Translations under genes and position numbers: made by a program
Shown: positions 1-8,837 of the stretch, piece by piece
Layout: every line of letters begins with the position of its first letter
Numbering within the stretch: position 1 is the first letter of the stretch
Origin: Cryobacterium mannosilyticum
GTDB lineage: Bacteria; Actinomycetota; Actinomycetes; Actinomycetales; Microbacteriaceae
Length of the DNA stretch: 64,000 nucleotides
Reading direction: 5' to 3'
Assembly (NCBI RefSeq): GCF_004402705.1
Contig: NZ_SOFM01000010.1
Coordinates: 124,001-188,000, forward strand
The notes under the pieces: model-generated
The model's input: the letters and a program-made list of their open reading frames with translations, nothing else
Database searches by the model: none
Told to the model about the DNA's origin: nothing

Positions 1-173
1 GCGAAGCGCTCCCCGGCCAGAAACCCGGTCACGTCGACGAACTCGGACAACCGCTCGTTCAGCCAGGCGCCCATGCTCGGCCACGGGTGCGCTGGGGCGC
101 TGCCCCGTTCCGGGGTGCACACCCACGCCGCATCGAGCCCGTGACGTTGCGGCAACGGGGAAGGTGGGGGCAT
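1..173 (-). CDS. RluA-type pseudouridine synthase, N-terminal part
   Basis: The reading frame starts with ATG at 171-173 and runs off the left edge, so only about 57 residues are visible. The start MPPPSPLPQRHGLDAAWV and the later 'MGAWLNERL' resemble the N-terminal extension of actinobacterial RluA-family pseudouridine synthases, which isomerise uridine in rRNA or tRNA. The catalytic HRLD-type motif lies outside the window, so the call rests on the N-terminal pattern only. Confidence 0.55.
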   Translation of the reverse strand, partial: MPPPSPLPQRHGLDAAWVCTPERGSAPAHPWPSMGAWLNERLSEFVDVTGFLAGERF

Positions 174-189
174 CACCGTATCGTACGTC

Positions 190-870
190 TCACGCGACCT
201 GCCCGCACGAGGAGTCGACGCCCGCGGCGGCCCACTTCCCCTCCTGCCAGGACACACTGACCACGCCACAATTCGGCACGCTCGCGCCGAAGCGATGTTC
301 GGGCACCAGGCTGCGAAGCAGGCTCCCGAGCACACTTCCGTGGGTCACCACGAGCACGTCACCGGCATCCTGCTCGGCTGCGCGCCCTGCCGCGGCGACC
401 ACGACCTCGAGTGCGGCCGTGACGCGTGCGGTGACATCGGCCCCGGTCTCGGCGCGGCCGATCGGGTCGAGACGATGGATGCTGTCGATGACGCTGTCGA
501 AGCCGTCGGCCGTCACTCCCGGCCAGTCGGCCGGGCTCGGGGCGTAGCGTTTGCCGTGCGCCTCGAAGACCGGCGTCCAGAGGTCGGCGTTGGGCTGGCC
601 CTCCCAGCTGCCGAAGTGCCACTCGCGCAGTTCCCGCAGCGGCGTCGGCTCCAGCTGCGGATGCCCGGCGAGCGCCGCCGTCATCGTCGAGCGGGTGCGG
701 GTGAGATCGCTCACGAACGCCGCGGCCAGCGGAACGTCACGCATCCGTTCGCCGAGGGCGGCGGCCTGGCGTTCGCCGCGTTCGGTCAGCGGAGAGTCGC
801 ACCAGCCCTGCAGTTGCCCGCTGACGTTGAAAAGGGTTTCCGCGTGCCGGACGAAGTGGATCTGGGCCAT
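190..870 (-). CDS. histidine phosphatase family protein
   Basis: This is a 226-residue protein of the phosphoglycerate-mutase-like histidine phosphatase superfamily. The catalytic RHAE motif is at residues 8-11 and the second histidine is in VTHGSVLG near the C-terminus. The acid/base region is also present, so an active phosphatase is likely; the substrate cannot be told. I chose the ATG at 868-870 because the RHAE motif then sits at the usual distance from the N-terminus, with a weak AAAGG upstream. It is followed in the same direction by the pseudouridine synthase after a 16-base gap, so the two may be co-transcribed. Confidence 0.85.
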   Translation of the reverse strand: MAQIHFVRHAETLFNVSGQLQGWCDSPLTERGERQAAALGERMRDVPLAAAFVSDLTRTRSTMTAALAGHPQLEPTPLRELREWHFGSWEGQPNADLWTPVFEAHGKRYAPSPADWPGVTADGFDSVIDSIHRLDPIGRAETGADVTARVTAALEVVVAAAGRAAEQDAGDVLVVTHGSVLGSLLRSLVPEHRFGASVPNCGVVSVSWQEGKWAAAGVDSSCGQVA

Positions 871-987
871 GGTGGGTGAGGCCTTTCGGTTGTCTGGAGC
901 ATTCCGGGCGCGCAACCGCGCCGAAAATCGGAATCAGGCCAGGAAGAATTGGGGGCCGGTCAAAAGTCTAGGCCGAGAGAATCGCTC

Positions 988-1782
988 TCAGAACAGCGGC
1001 CAGGGCACCGCGGGCATCTGCCCGTGCGGGGCGGGGAATCGCCCTTCGGCGCGCAACCGGTCGCAGCGTGCGGCGAGGGCGGCGATCTCCGGGTCGCTGA
1101 GCAACCCGGCGAGGGTCTCCCCGAGCCCGCCGGCCAGCTGGGAGACGACCCGGTCGATCCCGGCCAGCTCCTCGGCGGTGAGCGCCTCACCTATCCACCC
1201 CCAGAGCACGGTGCGCAGCTTGTGGTCGGCGTGGAAGGTGAGTCCGTGGTCGACGCCGTGACGGTGGCCGCCCGGCATCGCGAGGATGTGGTCGCCCTTG
1301 CGATCGGCGTTGTTCACGACGATGTCGAACACCGCCATCCGTCGCAGCGCGGCCGAGTCCTCGTGGATGAGCGTGACCTGGTTGCCCTGCTCGTCCGTCC
1401 CGTCGAGCACGGGGCGCCAGCCTGCCTCGGGCACGGCTCCCGATCCGACCAGGTCGACGGCATCCTGTTCGGGGTCGGACTCCTGCCAGAGCTGCACCAT
1501 CCCCCGGCCCATCGGGCCGTCGCGCAGCCAGGTGCGGGGCACCACGTTCCAGCCGAAGACCTCCGAGACCAGGTACGCCGCGGCCTCCCGGCCGGCGAGA
1601 TCGCCGTCGGGGAAATCCCACAACGGATGCTCGCCGGCGATGGGCTTGTAGACGACCGTGACGCCGCCGATGCTGCCGAGGAAGGTCGCGTTCGAGGCCG
1701 TCGTGATCCGGCCCGTGAGCTCGAGCTCGCCGTCGCGGAGGTCGGTATCGGCATCCGCGTCGGAGCCGGCCTCGGGCGGCAT
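988..1782 (-). CDS. SCO1664 family protein (PI3/4-kinase-like fold)
   Basis: This 264-residue protein matches the conserved actinobacterial SCO1664 family, related to the phosphatidylinositol 3/4-kinase fold. Visible kinase-like features are a candidate ATP-binding lysine at K46 (VVYKP) and a catalytic-loop-like NNADRKGD at 157-164, followed by VDHGLTF. The biochemical role of the family is unknown. Its start shares one base with the stop of the DUF3090 gene (TGATG), which implies translational coupling. In many actinobacteria this cluster continues into mshC of mycothiol synthesis; here a second histidine phosphatase follows instead. Confidence 0.88.
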   Translation of the reverse strand: MPPEAGSDADADTDLRDGELELTGRITTASNATFLGSIGGVTVVYKPIAGEHPLWDFPDGDLAGREAAAYLVSEVFGWNVVPRTWLRDGPMGRGMVQLWQESDPEQDAVDLVGSGAVPEAGWRPVLDGTDEQGNQVTLIHEDSAALRRMAVFDIVVNNADRKGDHILAMPGGHRHGVDHGLTFHADHKLRTVLWGWIGEALTAEELAGIDRVVSQLAGGLGETLAGLLSDPEIAALAARCDRLRAEGRFPAPHGQMPAVPWPLF

Positions 1783-2330
1783 CAGGGACTGCCGGGGAGG
1801 GCGCAGGTGTGCCCGTCCTCGTCGATGGGCTCGCCGCAGAACGGGCAGAGTGGGCGGCCTGCCCCCACCACTTCGCGGGTGCGCTTCGCGAACGCCCGGG
1901 CGGTGCCGACCGGCATCCGCACCAGCAGCACATCCTCCGGCTCCGGCGCGGCCTCGTCGAACTCGTCGGCCTCGCCCTCCACGAGCGGGTAGGCCTCGAC
2001 CACGACCTGCACGGTCGAGGGGTCCCAGGCCAGGCTCATCGAGCCGGTGCGGAATTCCTCCGCGACCGGCTCGTCCAACGGGTCGTTGTCGACGAGTTCG
2101 ACGGGAGTGCTGGTGGGGATGCTGAACGGGTTGCCCGTGTGGCTCATCAGCTGGTCGAGCATCTCGTCGATCTTCTCGGCGAGCAGCGCGGACTGCTGCT
2201 TCTCCAGCGCGACGCTGACGATGCGGGCTCCGTCGCGCACCTGAAGATAGAACGTGCGCGACCCGGGCTGGCCGATGGTGCCGACGACGACCCGGTCCGG
2301 CCAGTCGAACTCGTGGACGATTGTGGGCAT
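1782..2330 (-). CDS. DUF3090 family protein
   Basis: This 182-residue protein matches the DUF3090 family, nearly always found between an MSMEG_4193-type phosphatase and an SCO1664 protein in actinobacteria. The C-terminus carries a zinc-ribbon-like CPFCGEPIDEDGHTC at residues 162-176. The N-terminal part has the family pattern of a small beta-rich domain (HEFDWPDRVVVGTIGQPGSR). No enzymatic function is established. It starts 9 bases after the stop of the upstream phosphatase and overlaps the next gene by one base, so the three form one transcription unit. Confidence 0.9.
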   Translation of the reverse strand: MPTIVHEFDWPDRVVVGTIGQPGSRTFYLQVRDGARIVSVALEKQQSALLAEKIDEMLDQLMSHTGNPFSIPTSTPVELVDNDPLDEPVAEEFRTGSMSLAWDPSTVQVVVEAYPLVEGEADEFDEAAPEPEDVLLVRMPVGTARAFAKRTREVVGAGRPLCPFCGEPIDEDGHTCALPGSP

Positions 2331-2339
2331 GTGGGTATT

Positions 2340-3044
2340 TTAGGCGCCGGATGCGTGCGGCGCCTGACCGGCCCCGCCACCGACCGGCGCGTCGGCCGGC
2401 GGGGCTCCGGCGCCCAGCCAGGAGAGGTCGCCGGCGTCGGTGTTGACCGCGTGCACGCTCGGCCGGCCGGCGCCGTAGCGCACGATCGAAACGGATGCGG
2501 GGCCCACGTTGATGCGCTGGAACAGGTCAAGGTGCATGCCGAGCGCGTCGGCCAGGACCGACTTGATGATGTCGCCGTGGCTCACCGCCACCCACACGGC
2601 GCCGGGCCCGTGCTCTGCTTCGAAGGCCGCGTCGAGGCGCCGGATCGCGGCGACCGACCGGGCCTGCATCGCCGGCATCGACTCGCCGCCGGGGAAGGTG
2701 ACGGCCGACGGCTGCGTCTGCACCACCGACCAGAGCTCCTCCGCGGCGAGGTCACGGAGGGTTCGGCCCTGCCACTGCCCGTAGTCGCACTCGGTGATGC
2801 CCTCCTCGATCGGCGTCGCCAGGGAACCACCCTGGCGGTCGAGGATCAGTTGCGCCGTCTGCCGGCACCGTTCCAGTGGGCTGGAGACCACGGCGACCAG
2901 CGGCACCGCGGCCAGTCGCGCACCCGTCAGGGCGGCCTGGTCACGGCCGAGCTGGTCGAGACGGACTCCCTCGGCCCGCCCGGCCAGCACGCCGTCGGCG
3001 TTCGCGGCGGTGCGGCCGTGCCGCACGAGAAGGACTGTGGCCAT
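2340..3044 (-). CDS. histidine phosphatase, MSMEG_4193 family
   Basis: This 234-residue histidine phosphatase has the catalytic motif RHGRT at residues 8-12, the SSPLERCRQTA segment that binds the phospho-group, and a second catalytic histidine in VSHGDIIK. With DUF3090 and SCO1664 immediately downstream, it fits the MSMEG_4193-type phosphatase of that conserved actinobacterial cluster. Family members are annotated as phosphomutase-like proteins without a proven substrate. It is the first gene of the three-gene unit and lies 41 bases after the MFS gene, in the same direction. Confidence 0.88.
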   Translation of the reverse strand: MATVLLVRHGRTAANADGVLAGRAEGVRLDQLGRDQAALTGARLAAVPLVAVVSSPLERCRQTAQLILDRQGGSLATPIEEGITECDYGQWQGRTLRDLAAEELWSVVQTQPSAVTFPGGESMPAMQARSVAAIRRLDAAFEAEHGPGAVWVAVSHGDIIKSVLADALGMHLDLFQRINVGPASVSIVRYGAGRPSVHAVNTDAGDLSWLGAGAPPADAPVGGGAGQAPHASGA

Positions 3045-3085
3045 GGGTACAGCCTAGAGAGCCGCCGGAGAAGCGGACTCCCGGG

Positions 3086-4381
3086 TCAGCGGACGCTCCT
3101 GATCGGCAGGATCGCCAGCGCCCCGATAAAGACGATGACGCCTGCCACGACGAACAGCCCCTGAAAGCCGAAGACCGTTCCGATCAGCGCCGCGGACAGG
3201 GCGGGCGCGAGAGCCGTCGGGATGCCGGTCGCCATGTTGAGGATGCCGAGGTCTTTGCCCGCGGTCTGCCCGGCCCGCGGCAGCACCTGGGTCATCAGCA
3301 CAACGTCGGACGCCTGGTACATCCCGTAGCCGAAACCGGTCAACATCGACATCACGGTGATCCCGACCAGGGTCGGCAGTGCGATCGGAACGACCAGGCC
3401 GGCAATCATCACTCCGGATCCGATCCAGATGAAGATCTTCCGCCGGCCGAGCCGGTCGGAGAGGAAGCCGGTCAGCAGCACAGCGATCACCATCCCCGGC
3501 AGGGCGGCGAGGCCGACAAACCCGACGTTCGCGTTCGCCTGCGCGAGCGACAGCCCCGCGTAGTTCGTGAGCAGGAAATAGGTGAACGTGCTCACCGAGG
3601 AGAATCCGAGCACGAACAGGAAACGCGCGAGGAACACCCACCCGAACTCCGGATGCTTCCTCGGACTCAGCCAGAACTGGGTGATGAAGGTGCGCAGGGA
3701 GAAGGGGTCGAGGCTGAGCTCCGTCGACGAGTAGTCCCGGTTGAGGATCAGGAAGAGCAGCGTCAACACCAGCAGCATTACGGCGAACGCGACGTACGCG
3801 ACGCCCAGCTGCGCCGCCAGCATCCCCGCGATCACCGAACCGATCGTCGCCCCTAACATGGTCCCGGCACCGATCATGGCGGATGCCCCGCCCCGCCGCG
3901 CAACGGCGTACCGGTCGGGCAGCGTCGCCGTGAGCGGGGAGATGAGCGAGTTGATCCCCAGGCTCAAGACCGCCGCGGACAGGCCGACCGCCACCACGCT
4001 GGTCGATGCGCTCAACGCCAGTAGCGCCGCGGAGCCCAGTCCCGCTCCCAGCAGCATCCAGAGCGCTCGACGGCCGAACCTGGATCGAGTGCGATCGGAG
4101 AACGCGCCGATCAGCGGTTGCGACAGTGTCGTCACCACCGCGAAGAGCGTCGCAATTACCGCAAAATCGTTGATTTTGTTCGCCGGGTCGATGATGCTCA
4201 ACTGGTTCGGGATCAGCACCGCCGCCACCGCCCCGTAGACCCCGTAGATGGCGAGCGCCTGCACGAGGAGCCACCTGGTCAGCCGGCCCGTGGCAGGGCG
4301 CGCGATCTGCTGCACCGGGGCGCCGGATCCGTTCGAGGGGAGACCGGCACCCGAATCGGCCGCACGATCGGGCAGGGTCAT
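3086..4381 (-). CDS. MFS transporter
   Basis: This 431-residue protein has about twelve hydrophobic segments and the two MFS signature loops FSDRTRSRFGRR (after helix 2) and LSDRLGRRK (in the second half). The basic pattern is like that of sugar:cation-symporter (GPH-like) MFS proteins, but the substrate cannot be inferred. The ATG at 4379-4381 is preceded by GGAAGGG. A divergent LysE-type exporter starts at 4489, so the 107-base gap holds both promoters. Confidence 0.85.
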   Translation of the reverse strand: MTLPDRAADSGAGLPSNGSGAPVQQIARPATGRLTRWLLVQALAIYGVYGAVAAVLIPNQLSIIDPANKINDFAVIATLFAVVTTLSQPLIGAFSDRTRSRFGRRALWMLLGAGLGSAALLALSASTSVVAVGLSAAVLSLGINSLISPLTATLPDRYAVARRGGASAMIGAGTMLGATIGSVIAGMLAAQLGVAYVAFAVMLLVLTLLFLILNRDYSSTELSLDPFSLRTFITQFWLSPRKHPEFGWVFLARFLFVLGFSSVSTFTYFLLTNYAGLSLAQANANVGFVGLAALPGMVIAVLLTGFLSDRLGRRKIFIWIGSGVMIAGLVVPIALPTLVGITVMSMLTGFGYGMYQASDVVLMTQVLPRAGQTAGKDLGILNMATGIPTALAPALSAALIGTVFGFQGLFVVAGVIVFIGALAILPIRSVR

Positions 4382-4488
4382 GCGGGTCCCTTCCGCTTCG
4401 GTGGATTCAGGCTAGGGCATGAGTGGTCGTTTCGGGCCTCACCGCTGGGCCGGATCCTCGCCCTGCGGAACGACCCTAGGATGGTCCG

Positions 4489-5112
4489 ATGCAGTTCTCC
4501 CTGTGGTTGGCCCTTGTCGGCGCGGGCACGTTGATCAGTTTCACGCCCGGCGCGGGCGCGATCAACACCATGAGCAACGCCCTGAACGCGGGATTTCGCC
4601 GCTCCATCTGGGGAATCCTCGGCCAGCAGGCCGCGCTGCTGATCCACATCGTGATCGTGGCGCTCGGTGTCGGTCTGCTCGTGGCCAGCTCCCCGATCGC
4701 CTTCAACATCATCCGTTACGCCGGCGCCGCCTACCTCGTCTATCTGGGCATCCGGCAGTTTCTCGCCCAGCCGGAACTCGACTCCGAGCGGGCGAGGGCG
4801 CTGAGCGACGAGCCGCGCTGGTCGATGTTCCAACGCGGCCTGTGGGTGAACATACTCAACCCCAAGGCGATCGTGTTCTTCCTGGCGTTCCTGCCCCAGT
4901 TCATCCGGGTCGACCGGCCGCTGCCGGCCCAGTACCTGATTGTGGCGGCCACCGTCGTGGCGATCGACGTTCTGGTGATGTGGTTCTTCTTCGCCGGGAC
5001 GGCCCGCTCATTCCAGCGATTCACCCGCGACGCCCGCGGCCAGCGCGTGCTCAACCGCGTCTTCGGCGTGCTCTTCGTCGGCGTCGGCGTGCTGCTCGCG
5101 TTCATCCACTGA
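4489..5112 (+). CDS. LysE/RhtB family amino-acid exporter
   Basis: This 207-residue inner-membrane protein has six hydrophobic segments and RhtB-family signatures: SFTPGAGAINTMSNALNAG in the first loop and WVNILNPKAIVFFLAFLPQF in the middle. Family members export amino acids such as homoserine, threonine or lysine. The length is typical (about 205 residues), and the start has an AGGATGG ribosome-binding site. It stands alone, divergent from an MFS gene. The stretch after it carries the end of a VOC gene on the other strand. Confidence 0.9.
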   Translation: MQFSLWLALVGAGTLISFTPGAGAINTMSNALNAGFRRSIWGILGQQAALLIHIVIVALGVGLLVASSPIAFNIIRYAGAAYLVYLGIRQFLAQPELDSERARALSDEPRWSMFQRGLWVNILNPKAIVFFLAFLPQFIRVDRPLPAQYLIVAATVVAIDVLVMWFFFAGTARSFQRFTRDARGQRVLNRVFGVLFVGVGVLLAFIH

Positions 5113-5116
5113 GCGC

Positions 5117-5197
5117 TCAGGGCGCACGCCGCGCCGGCAGCTGGACGAGGCGGGTGAGCTGGATCAGGTTGCCGCAGGTATCGTCTACGCCGACCCC
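5117..5197 (-). pseudogene. C-terminal remnant of a VOC/glyoxalase protein
   Basis: Between the exporter and the permease the reverse strand reads VDDTCGNLIQLTRLVQLPAR and then a stop at 5117-5119. 'DDTCGNLIQL' is the usual last strand of glyoxalase/VOC-fold proteins, including a metal-ligand-like asparagine region. No start or upstream half is present, since the permease stop codon follows at 5204. I read it as the last quarter of a lost gene. Confidence 0.55.
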
Positions 5198-5203
5198 AGG
5201 TGA

Positions 5204-7153
5204 TCAGCTGACGTGGATGTGCGGGCGTCGCTTGGCGTTGGGTTCCGATTCGCGCAACACCTCACGGGTGACGGGAGCGATCTCGCCGAGTCCGGTGAAG
5301 AAGAACTTGAACATGTTGGAGATCGGGTTCCCCTGGGTCCACTCGAAGTAGATCTCCGGGATCAGGCCGGTCTGGTCGCGGATCTCGAGCAGCACGGCGG
5401 CGATCGTGTTGGGCACGTTGCCGCTCGTCACCTGCAGCACGCGGTACCCGTGCTTGGCGACTCCGCGCACGAGTAGATCCTCCTCGAAATCGGACGAGTC
5501 GGAGGGGTGAACTTCGAGGAACATGATCGGCGACCCCGGCGGGATGTGCCCGAATCGACGCTCGTCACGGCTCTTGTTGCGGTACTCGGCCTCGGTGTCT
5601 TCATCGGGCTCGTGCGAGATGATCCGAATCACGTCATACTCCTCGGCATCCGACATGACGTAGTCCAGTGCGTTGGAATCCAGCACGACCGAGGTTGCCC
5701 GAAGTTCGAAGGAACGCCGAATACGGGAGAGGATCGAGGTTGCCATGATGGCGAGAATGAAGAGGCCCGCGATCCGCACGCCATCCGGGCGTTCAAAGAC
5801 GTTGGCGACCGTCGTATAGACCAGGATCACCGCCGTGACGCCGAACCCCAGCGTGCGCCAGCGCTGCTTCTTTCGCCGGGCTGAGAGGGTCACCGCGATG
5901 GAGGCGGACGTCATCAGCACGAGCACGCCGGTGGCGTAGGCGCTGCCCTGGGCGTCAACGCTCGCCTGGAAGACGACAGTGAGCAGGAAGGCGATGCCGA
6001 TGAAGACGAGCACGAGCGGGCGGACGGCCCGGGCCCATTGGGGTGCCATCCCGTACCGCGGCAGGTAACGGGGAACAAGGTTGAGCAGGCCCGCCATTGC
6101 GGACGCGCCGGCGAACCAGAGGATGCAGATCGTACTGATGTCGTATGCGGATCCGAAGACGGGGCCGAGGTACTCGTGTGCGAGATAGGCGAGGGCGCGG
6201 CCGTTGGCCGGTCCGCCGGGCTGGAAGTCCTTCTGCGGGATCAGCAGGGTCGTCACAAGGCTGGAAGTGATGAGGAAACCGCTCATGATGAGCGCCGCCG
6301 TGGTCAGCAGGCGCTTGGTGCCGCGGATCCGGCCGGCCGGGTCCTCTTCGGTGTCGCCCGGGTCACCGGTCACTTGCGGCATCACGGCGACCCCGGTCTC
6401 GAAGCCGGACAGGCCCAGCGCCAGCTTGGGGAACACGATCAGAGCGATCCCGACCATGACCAGCGGATTGCCGTGTTGCACGGTGAGGGCGGCCCACCAG
6501 TCCGTGATCAGGGTCGCGTGCCCGGCGACGTGTCCTATGGCGACCAGGATCACGACAAGATTGAGGAGCAGGTAAACCGCCACGAGCACGACGGCGATGC
6601 CGATGGCCTCCTTGAAACCACGGAGGAAGACGATGCCGAGCAGCGCGACCAGGAACAGCGTGACCAGCACCTCCTGGCCCTGCATCCACGAGGGAGCGAA
6701 CGGGTTCTCGATCGCGTGGGCTGTAGCATCCGCCGCCGACAGGGTGATCGTGATCATGAAGTCCGTGGCGGCGAACCCGAGCAGCACGAGCACGAAGAGC
6801 TTGCCGGCCCACCAGGGCAGCAGGCGTTCCAGCATCTGGATCGAACCGGACCCGTTGAAGCTCTCCTGCGCAACCCTTCGATACACCGGCAGGGCACCCA
6901 GAAGAGTCAGGACGACCAGCACGATGGTGGCGATCGGCGACAGCAATCCGGCTGCGAGGGCCGCAATGGCGGGCTGATAGCCGAGAGTCGAGAAGTAGTC
7001 GACGCCGGTCAGGCACATCACCCGCCACCAGGAATGCGTCTTTTCGATGCTGGCGGCATGCGGCCCCACGTGCTCGCCCCGCTGGTTGACGAGGCCCTTG
7101 AGCATCCACGTGCGGACGCCGTCGGAGAAGACACGAGATTTGGTCACCCGCAA
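5204..7153 (-). CDS. APC family permease, actinobacterial 650-residue type
   Basis: This large permease (649 residues) has an amino-acid/polyamine transporter core of about twelve helices (residues about 40-470) and a soluble C-terminal domain of about 170 residues. The first helix region has FSTLGYQPAIAALAAG and helix 6 has LALGLSGFETGVAVMP, both typical of the APC superfamily. The C-terminal domain, with DSNALDYVMSDAEEYDVIRI, is found in actinobacterial relatives. The substrate (amino acid or cation) is unknown. The start may be TTG at 7151-7153 or GTG at 7145-7147; neither has a clear ribosome-binding site. Confidence 0.85.
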   Translation of the reverse strand: MRVTKSRVFSDGVRTWMLKGLVNQRGEHVGPHAASIEKTHSWWRVMCLTGVDYFSTLGYQPAIAALAAGLLSPIATIVLVVLTLLGALPVYRRVAQESFNGSGSIQMLERLLPWWAGKLFVLVLLGFAATDFMITITLSAADATAHAIENPFAPSWMQGQEVLVTLFLVALLGIVFLRGFKEAIGIAVVLVAVYLLLNLVVILVAIGHVAGHATLITDWWAALTVQHGNPLVMVGIALIVFPKLALGLSGFETGVAVMPQVTGDPGDTEEDPAGRIRGTKRLLTTAALIMSGFLITSSLVTTLLIPQKDFQPGGPANGRALAYLAHEYLGPVFGSAYDISTICILWFAGASAMAGLLNLVPRYLPRYGMAPQWARAVRPLVLVFIGIAFLLTVVFQASVDAQGSAYATGVLVLMTSASIAVTLSARRKKQRWRTLGFGVTAVILVYTTVANVFERPDGVRIAGLFILAIMATSILSRIRRSFELRATSVVLDSNALDYVMSDAEEYDVIRIISHEPDEDTEAEYRNKSRDERRFGHIPPGSPIMFLEVHPSDSSDFEEDLLVRGVAKHGYRVLQVTSGNVPNTIAAVLLEIRDQTGLIPEIYFEWTQGNPISNMFKFFFTGLGEIAPVTREVLRESEPNAKRRPHIHVS

Positions 7154-7156
7154 ACA

Positions 7157-7680
7157 TTACGCCGTGTCGGTCAATGCCGTGTGCGCCCAATCGTGGGGCT
7201 GAGACGATGGCTGCCTTATTGGCATTGCTTCCAGCACCGATTTGAGTTGTCCAAGCTGAGCGACTTCGGCCTGCATCGACCTGGTGATCATGGACCCCAT
7301 GATCTTCATGAGCCCCTTCGCTTGGAAATCGAGGAAGAAACGAACCGTGGTGCCACCGTCGTGTTCCGTGAGAAGGTACCTTCCCGTTGGTCGCGCCGGG
7401 ACCGTGATCACCCGAAAGGCCAATTCTTTCCCCGGTAGAGCAGTTGTGATCTCATAGTCGCCCTGAATTGACCGGCCGCCAGAGCCGATCAAGGTCTGGC
7501 TGTAGACGGCGCCTGACGTACCGCCCCTGCCGCTCGCCAGGGCGATACTTCTCACGCCGGACCGCCATGTCGGGTTATTCACGCCATGCGCCATGCCGGG
7601 TTATTCACGCCATCCGCCAGGAAGGCATACACCTCTGCGCCCGGGCGGCTGATCATGATTTCGTTCTCGGCGTGCGCCAT
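7157..7680 (-). pseudogene. SRPBCC (polyketide cyclase-like) protein, frameshifted
   Basis: An ATG at 7678-7680 with an ideal AAGGAG starts MAHAENEIMISRPGAEVYAF, the first strand of an SRPBCC/START-type lipid-binding fold. After about 33 codons the frame is broken by a 26-bp tandem duplication (7564-7589 repeated at 7590-7615) that encodes GVNNPAWR twice in different frames. The second frame continues as a normal family member to 7157, including GDYEITTALPGKELAFRV and the C-terminal helix. As drawn the gene cannot make the full protein. A ligand-binding function is inferred only from the fold. Confidence 0.8.
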
Positions 7681-7925
7681 GGGTCTCCTTGAGTGCTCCG
7701 ATGTCTCTACATCATGGCGCAGCACCTGACCGTGTCGAATGGCGGGGCTTCCCCATTCATTCACGGATCGCGGAAGATCGGTGCGTCCGGCACGCAGGGT
7801 ATCCGCGCGCCATGAACGAACCCGGGTGTTCTGCCGGTTAGAAAACGAGCACGCGAGTCAGCTCGTGACGGATGCCATCTTCCCGGCGACGCAGACAACC
7901 ACAACTTCTCCGACAGGACCGCGGG

Positions 7926-8602
7926 TTATGAGAATGCTTTGGCGATGCTGATCACGGCGGGGGTCAGCAGAACGATGAAGAGCACCGGCAGGATACAGAA
8001 GACCAGCGGGAAGACGACCTTCACTGGCACCTCCATCGCTTGTTCTTCGGCGCGCTGGCGTCGACGCATACGCATTTCAGCGGCCTGAACGCGCGGGACG
8101 TCGGCGATCGCGATGCCGCAGGTGTCGGCTCGGATGACGGAGCGAGGGAACCGTCCGAGGTCCGGTGAGGACATGGGTTCGCTGAACGCCTGGTAGGCAT
8201 CTTTCCGGGCCTGTCCAACGCTCATGTCCTACAGGGTTCGGATGACCTCCTCGGCGAGAGGGCCCTTACCGTTCGTGGCCGATTGCGCCCTGGCCGCTTC
8301 GATGCCGAGGCCGGCCTCCACGGCGATCGTCATCTGGTCGAGGGTGTCGGCGAGAGCATTCTGGGTCAGTTCCTGCCGTTCCTGCCCCAGCTGTAGATGA
8401 GTAGATCGGGGACGAAGAAACGGAGGAGCACAAGACAGATGCCCAATGCGATACGCAGCGGGCCAGGGTCCCCGCTGATCCAGAGAACAGCAAGGAGCGC
8501 GCCGGCCGCGGCGATGAGGGGTTTGCCGATCAGGATCTTCTCGAGACTCCACCCAGCCGGACGTCCGGCGGCGATGCCTTCATAGAGGATCGCGGCGTTC
8601 AT
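7926..8602 (-). pseudogene. tadC: tadC-like type II secretion F family protein, broken
   Basis: Three pieces together make the C-terminal two thirds of a TadC inner-membrane protein of the tad pilus. They are GRPAGWSLEKILIGKPLIAA (8602 downward), TLDQMTIAVEAGLGIEAARA, and RRRQRAEEQAMEVPVKVVFP with the last membrane helix. A one-base frameshift lies near 8370-8400. An in-frame TAG at 8229-8231 replaces the glutamine codon expected in RTLQDM. About 80 N-terminal residues of a normal TadC are missing. The gene is therefore dead by at least three lesions. Confidence 0.8.
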
Positions 8603-8706
8603 CGCCGGCCTCGGGTGGTCAGGTCAGCCTGGAAGACGCTCGTTGACAAGGTGATCCCCCGGTCGCGGAACTTGTCTGCGAACCGAGGTCGAAACCCGGT
8701 TGCGAC
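8599..8706 (-). pseudogene. C-terminal remnant of a CpaF/TadA pilus ATPase
   Basis: Just before the tadC remnant the reverse strand reads ATGFRPRFADKFRDRGITL and ends with TGA at 8599-8601, overlapping the ATG of the next piece as ATGA. This matches the end of CpaF-type ATPases, which normally precede tadB and tadC. The body of cpaF and all of tadB are missing, so a deletion seems to have joined the end of cpaF to the middle of tadC. The assignment rests on a short segment. Confidence 0.45.
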
Positions 8707-8837
8707 TGCGTGGCCAGAACACCCCTGCACTGGGGGACGGCGAGGCCTTACGGATCGCCGTGGAACGTCTTACGGTTCCTGACATGTCCTCCCAAAGGGG
8801 GACGATCGAGACCCGAAATCGAGACGAAGGACAACCC

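Noticed and set aside
988..3044. Mycothiol gene mshC expected beside the DUF3090 cluster
   Set aside because: No cysteine ligase-like sequence is present; a histidine phosphatase follows instead.
2876..3856. Long forward frame of 326 codons opposite the MFS and phosphatase genes
   Set aside because: It is an antisense shadow of two well-supported genes, rich in Arg/Asp/Gly and without domains.
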